Of a DNA stretch of 5,218 bases, positions 1 through 5,218 are shown one piece after another. Source of the stretch: Candidatus Omnitrophota bacterium (GTDB lineage: Bacteria; Omnitrophota; Gorgyraeia; Gygaellales; Profunditerraquicolaceae); assembly GCA_030691865.1 (NCBI GenBank), contig JAUYDL010000061.1, positions 1 to 5,218 on the forward strand, written 5' to 3'. Within the stretch, counting starts at the first letter, position 1. Each line of letters opens with the position of its first letter. The notes below the pieces were generated by a model. That model did no database searches, was not told the DNA's origin, and worked only from the letters and a program-made list of their open reading frames with translations. The position numbers and the translations under genes are program-made.

Positions 1-291
1 AATTATCTGCTTATTTTGATTATAGATCTCATGGAGAAACTCGATACGCACACCGGTAATTGCTCCGATTTGAGTCTGAATATCCAGCTGATCACCGTAT
101 ACAGCCGGAAATTTATAATCAATTTCCTGACGCGCCACCACAAATATGGTCCCGGAATCAGCCAACTGCTTAATTGAAGCATTTTTTTGCGCAAAATACT
201 CCGTGCGCGCTTCCTCCAAAAAATTAAGGTAATTAGCGTAATAAACTACCCCTCCGCAATCCGTATGATGGTAATAAATACGCTGTTTCAT
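1..291 (-). CDS. YbgC/4HBT-family acyl-CoA thioesterase, 3' end cut by window
   Basis: Partial gene: 97 codons are visible from the ATG at 291-289 and the frame runs off the window at base 1. The family usually has about 130-140 residues, so roughly 35-40 are missing. The protein starts MKQRIYYHHTDCGGVVYYAN and continues with LEEARTEYF, the classic N-terminal signature of the YbgC/4-hydroxybenzoyl-CoA thioesterase hotdog fold. D11 in the HTDCGG segment aligns with the catalytic aspartate of the family. Members hydrolyse acyl-CoA (or acyl-ACP) thioesters in the cytoplasm; YbgC itself is linked to the Tol-Pal cluster in proteobacteria, but no tol gene is visible here and the substrate cannot be told. 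The gene lies 24 nt after mtaB and is probably the last visible member of the same operon. There is no clear Shine-Dalgarno sequence: the leader is A/T only near the start, with a short AT palindrome (290-307) covering the ATG. Family is secure; the specific role is not. Confidence 0.9.
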   Translation of the reverse strand, partial: MKQRIYYHHTDCGGVVYYANYLNFLEEARTEYFAQKNASIKQLADSGTIFVVARQEIDYKFPAVYGDQLDIQTQIGAITGVRIEFLHEIYNQNKQII

Positions 292-3200
292 ATATTTTTA
301 AATATATCTTTAAAACTAAATATTGTCAACATATTCCCCAATAAAACTATCTTGCCGAATACTTTTAAGCCTGGCCCGCACAATCATATTACCTAAATCA
401 GGCCTAAAGGGTAATTTTACCTTTAGATAATTATCGGTTAAACCTTCTAATAGACCGGGGTTATCTTTGACTTTACCCTCGATTAAAACATCAACCTTTT
501 GATCAAGAAACTTCTGCATAAATTTTTCACGGCATTCAAGCGAAACCTTTACCAGCCGATTACAACGCCAACTGATTATTTTTGGGTTTACTAAATCACT
601 AAAATTTTCAGCTTTAGTCCCCGGCCGGCTGGAATAAGGAAAAATATGCACTTTTAACGGCATAATTTTTCTTACTAGATCAACCGTGTTGCCAAAACTA
701 TCTTCGGTTTCTCCGGGGAAGCCAATCAAACAGTCGGTGGTAATAGAAATCCCCGGAATACCAGACTTTAATCTAGCTATTAAATTCTCATATTTTTTTC
801 TGCTGTATTTACGGTTCATCAGCTTTAGGATATGGTCATCACCGCTTTGAATAGGGATATGCAGGTGCCGGCAAAGCTTTTTGCCATGCTGCATGTATTT
901 AATCAACCCGGAAGAAACATCCCCTGCTTCGATGGAACTTAATCTTATGCGCGATAAACCCTTGATTTTCTCTAAGAAACCGATAACATCCACAAGGTTT
1001 TCTTTGACTCCGGAACTTCTGCCGTAGGCGCCCAAACAGATACCTGTCAGGACTATTTCCTTATATCCGCAGGCAACCAGTTGCCTTGCCTCCTGAAGTA
1101 TTTGTTTTAATTTTTTACTGCGCTCCCTGCCGCGGACTAAAGCTACTTTACAATAGGTGCAAAAATTACTGCATCCATCCTGAATCTTTAAAAAAGCCCG
1201 CGTATGCTGGCTAAAACTGCTTATCCTTTCAGGAAAAAAGGACTTTTTTACAATTAAACTGATACCTTTAATCTTTTTTAACTGGCTCCAATCCTTTTCT
1301 GCTAAACATCCGGTCACGATTACTTCTGCCTTGGGAGTTGCCTGAATACACCTGCGGATAATATTGCGGGATTTCTGGTCAGCACCGGAGGTAACCGTAC
1401 AGGTATTTACCAGAAAATAATCCGGCTGCCTGCCTATTTCGGCCTCTTGAAAACCTTTACTTAGGAATCGTTCGCGGATACTCTGCGTATCATACTGGTT
1501 AGCCTTACAGCCGAGTGTGAAAAATTTAACGGCCAAACTAGTCTTGGGCATTTAATTTAATAAAACTGACAACGGCAACTGCTGCAGTATCCACGCGTAG
1601 AACCTGTTTACCAAGAGTAACGGGCAGGAATCCGGCTGCTTTTGCCAGAGAGATCTCCCGCGGAGTAAAATCACCTTCCGGGCCGATAAGCACCATTATT
1701 TTTTTGAACTGTCGAGCCGTTTGATTAAAAATATTTTTGAGCGTTTCTCTCTCCGTTTCTAATGTCGGGATTAATTTTAGGTCAAAATCCTGCACGTTTG
1801 CGATCACATCCTTAAAATCAGTTACCGGCTTTATCAGTACAAATTTACTGCGCTGGCTCTGCTTAACCGCACTTACGGCAATCTTTTCCCAACGCTGGAA
1901 GCGTAGTAATTTTTTCTGCTTATCTAATTTAACGATTACGCGTTCTGTCTGAAGCGGAATTATACAGGCAACACCTAATTGTGTAAGCTTATCGATAATA
2001 TCATCCATTTTTGGTTTTTTAGGTATTGCACAAGCAACGGTTATTTGGATACCTAGATCATTAGGCGGCCTTTTTTCTTTTATTTCTAGCTTTGCACCGC
2101 CGGAGCCAATCTCTACAACTGCCGCCGCATATTCATTACCTGAGCGGTCAAAAACTGCTACCTCTTGCCCCGGCCTCACCCTCAATACATCCCTTAAATG
2201 GTGCAGTTGGGCAGTATCATTTAAAATAATAAATTTATCGGATACGCTAATCTTCTCAATAAAGAAACGGTTCACTAATTTTTTGCTCCTTTTTCAGAAA
2301 AAACTTCGGCACTAAAAATATAAAGCTGGGTATCTTTATCTTTCCAGGCATCAGCGGCTATACCAGCTTTATGAGCACAGAGATTATTCAAAAACTCCTC
2401 CTTGCTCCAACCGGTTTCCGTAGCCACCTGCGGAAGGAATACCCCGCTCTGATTGCCTCGGCGTACCAATACCCCATGTTTTCCTAATTCGATTTTTTCA
2501 GCAGAAAGCACTTTTTCTAATGGAGATAAAACAGAGATCTCGATTTCCACCTCCTTAAGTTCTGATAAACTAAGCGCAGGAAACCGCGGGTCATCCACTG
2601 CTGCCTCAATCGCCATATCACGCACAGTTAGATAAAGAGGCTGGCTACCCACAAGATTTCCGATACAACCCCTTAGCTCCTGGTGCTGATTAAGTGTAAC
2701 AAAAGCACCACTCTTTTGATTTAATACCAAGTCAGATTCAGAAACCGGAAACTTTTTTCCTGTTTGTAAATACGTCGTAATCGCTTGGCGAGCAATTCTT
2801 AAAAGCCTTTCTTTTTGTTGGATATTTAGCATATTTTCTCCTTTGCCCACAAGGGCACACCCGCGCAATTCCTTATAAGCGCGGGGTGCCGGCCCAAAAA
2901 CTGCGCAACTGGCATAGCCTACTGTCCAGTCTCCCTTAGCTAGCTTTCCTGTTACCATTGCGGAATTCGTATGATTCAGCACTTCTAGCCTTTGGTATCC
3001 TAGCTCTTTAGCTATATTCAGGGCAACCACAGCAGCAAATCCTCCGCAGGCTTGGGCACTACCATCACGCAAAGCATAATACAACCCATGGTAATCCATT
3101 TTCTTAATTAAATCCAGGGTAAACTCATCCACGGTATCCGCTTCTTTAAAATCATAACCATGATACAGATCAGTAGATACTACCACTAGAATATCTTTGC

Positions 3201-5218
3201 GTTGGCCAATAACTTCATTAAACAAAAGCGCGATTTTTTTACAGCTCTCCAGCGAACAATCCCCTATTACTACCGGAACAATTTTAAAGCCGGTTAATAC
3301 TTTTTGTAAAAAAGGTAGCTGTACTTCTACTGAATGCTCATTACTAAAAACGGAGTCATCCTGGAAAACTTCAGGATCCTTACCCAGAATACTTTTAACA
3401 AATTCCTCATCGACATTAATTTTGCCTAAACTGGTAACAAAACTGCCTCCTCCGTAAAAAGCGGCTCCATTAAAAACCTTGTGATGGCTGGTTCCGATAA
3501 TTATTACGGTTTTATAACTTTTATTTTTTATAAGTTTATATCCAAAAGCTGCACTCTGGCCAGAATAACCGTAACCAGCATGCGGGCTGATAAGCATAAA
3601 GATTTCTCCAGCCGCTTGATTAGGCGTTACATTTTCTAAGAAATTATCAATCATCACCGACAATTCTTCTTTCGGGGACGGATAAAACTGTCCGCCAAAT
3701 TCCGGCTGTTTGATGGAAGTGGCAAAACAGTTTAAATAGAAAAAAAATATTAAAACTTGAGTTAGGGAGATTATTTTGTAAGACATTAAATAAAATTTTC
3801 GCTTGAGTGCCACAAAAAATTTACTTATCGTAAATTTTTTGTGGAGCTGAGGAGAATCGAACTCCTGGCCCCCTCGTTGCGAACGAGGTGCTCTCCCAAC
3901 TGAGCTACAGCCCCAAAATTATACAACTGATTTATTTTCAAATGTTTCTTTCAGAACTAGTTGGAAAATAGACGGTTGCATATACTGTCTACTACTCTGC
4001 TACTACTCTTAATTTATCACAACTTAAAGAAATTAACAATCAAAAAACACTATTGATAACTATTGATACTATAGAAAAAGGGGACGGTTCTATTTTTAAG
4101 CTAGCAATAAAAAAATAGAACCGTCCCCTTTTATTTAAAATCAGCTAGTTCGTAGAAGAATTGCTGCAGATCAATTTGGTTTTTATCGCTATCTGGGGAT
4201 TGGTTAACTTGGTTGTCAACGTGGGAACTACAGTTGGATAAAAACGGCCAACCAAACCAACATCCACAAAACTACCTACTAAATTACCTGGTAAAGAATC
4301 AAGTACAACATAAAAACCAACATTATCAGGAGGGCTGGCCGGTAAAATAGTATTGCTAAAATTAGCGGCGAATTTATCACTTAAGACTTCGCCAGGGGAA
4401 ACAGGAGGAACCGGATGATCTACACTACAATTTCCGCAGTTTAAACCGGTACAACCAACACTAAGAGTATTCCCGGAAAGGGTATAATAGACCCAAACAT
4501 CGTCGGTTAAATCTGAAGGGGTTTGAGGATGTGGGATTAATAGGGTTGATGGAGCTCCACAATCAAACCTAACCTGAAATCCAGTCCAAGGGGCAGATCC
4601 TGAGACCGAATATAATTTTATGGGTGGATTATTTTTATCTCCGTTTGCCTGTTGTACATATTTACTCATATGCTCCAGGCAATAAGCCAGGCTATTTTGC
4701 ACCTTTGTCCTTCTATCGGCGCTCAGTACCTGTTTGTGACTGTAATTTTCTAAGCTACAAAAACTTAAAACCATTGTACTGACAATCATAATGCTGATCA
4801 TTAATTCGACTAAAGATATGGATTTTGTGCTTTTATTCATCGGGATTTTAAGAAGAGTGTTCGTCCCAAATAATTGTTGCAGTTACCCGGCGTAAATCAG
4901 TACCAGTTAAAGCTGGATCGATTGGAGCAGTTATTCCATCAGCTACTTTGTAAGTGGCGGAAAAATCTCTGTTATTAATTTTCTGAGTAGTGAGAGATAC
5001 TGGGGTATCTGAAACCTTAAGGCTACCTGAATTCCAGGTATCTTGACGCACATCAGCTTGCAAAGGGTCAAGAAAAAACTTACCCAACTGCGCGCTAGTC
5101 ATACGTTCCCGGTTATGCATAATAAGTTTACCCCCGGAAACAAAAACACTTGATAACCCTACGATTACCAAGCCAAATACTACCATTGATACAACCACTT
5201 CCACTAAGGTAAAACCTG

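Overview
The window looks like ordinary chromosome from a Gram-negative-type bacterium. GC content is moderate to low, and every supported gene lies on the minus strand, so transcription reads from high to low coordinates. Type IV pilin-like genes, an exported MEMO-AMMECR1 fusion and a perfect GGGGACGGTTCTATTTTT-type inverted repeat together suggest an uncultured candidate-phylum lineage such as Omnitrophota. That placement rests on memory of similar gene sets and is tentative.

Layout in the direction of transcription. At 5218-4145 are the 3' part of one prepilin-like gene (GspI/PilV type, start outside the window) and a second, complete prepilin-like gene (GspJ/PilW type), 7 nt apart. Twelve nt after the second stop is a perfect 22-bp inverted repeat (4076-4132) that can act as a terminator and resembles a dispersed REP/MITE-like element. 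A short AT-rich spacer with small repeats follows (3915-4075). Next are a complete tRNA-Ala(CGC) gene (3842-3914) and a 15-bp perfect inverted repeat on its 3' end (3810-3844).

From about 3786 down to 1 is a tight gene cluster: a MEMO-AMMECR1 fusion with a signal peptide, rsmE (16S rRNA m3U1498 methyltransferase), mtaB (tRNA ms2t6A methylthiotransferase), and a YbgC/4HBT-type hotdog thioesterase cut off by the window start. Junctions are a 1-nt overlap, a 14-nt overlap and a 24-nt gap, so the four genes are probably one operon. Two members modify translation RNAs; the MEMO-AMMECR1 protein belongs to the AmmeMemoRadiSam system, whose function is not firmly known.

The most interesting signal is inside the fusion gene. 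A strong Shine-Dalgarno sequence and ATG sit exactly at the junction between the MEMO and AMMECR1 domains. They could yield a separate 185-residue AMMECR1 protein without the signal peptide. No convincing promoter was found anywhere in the window.
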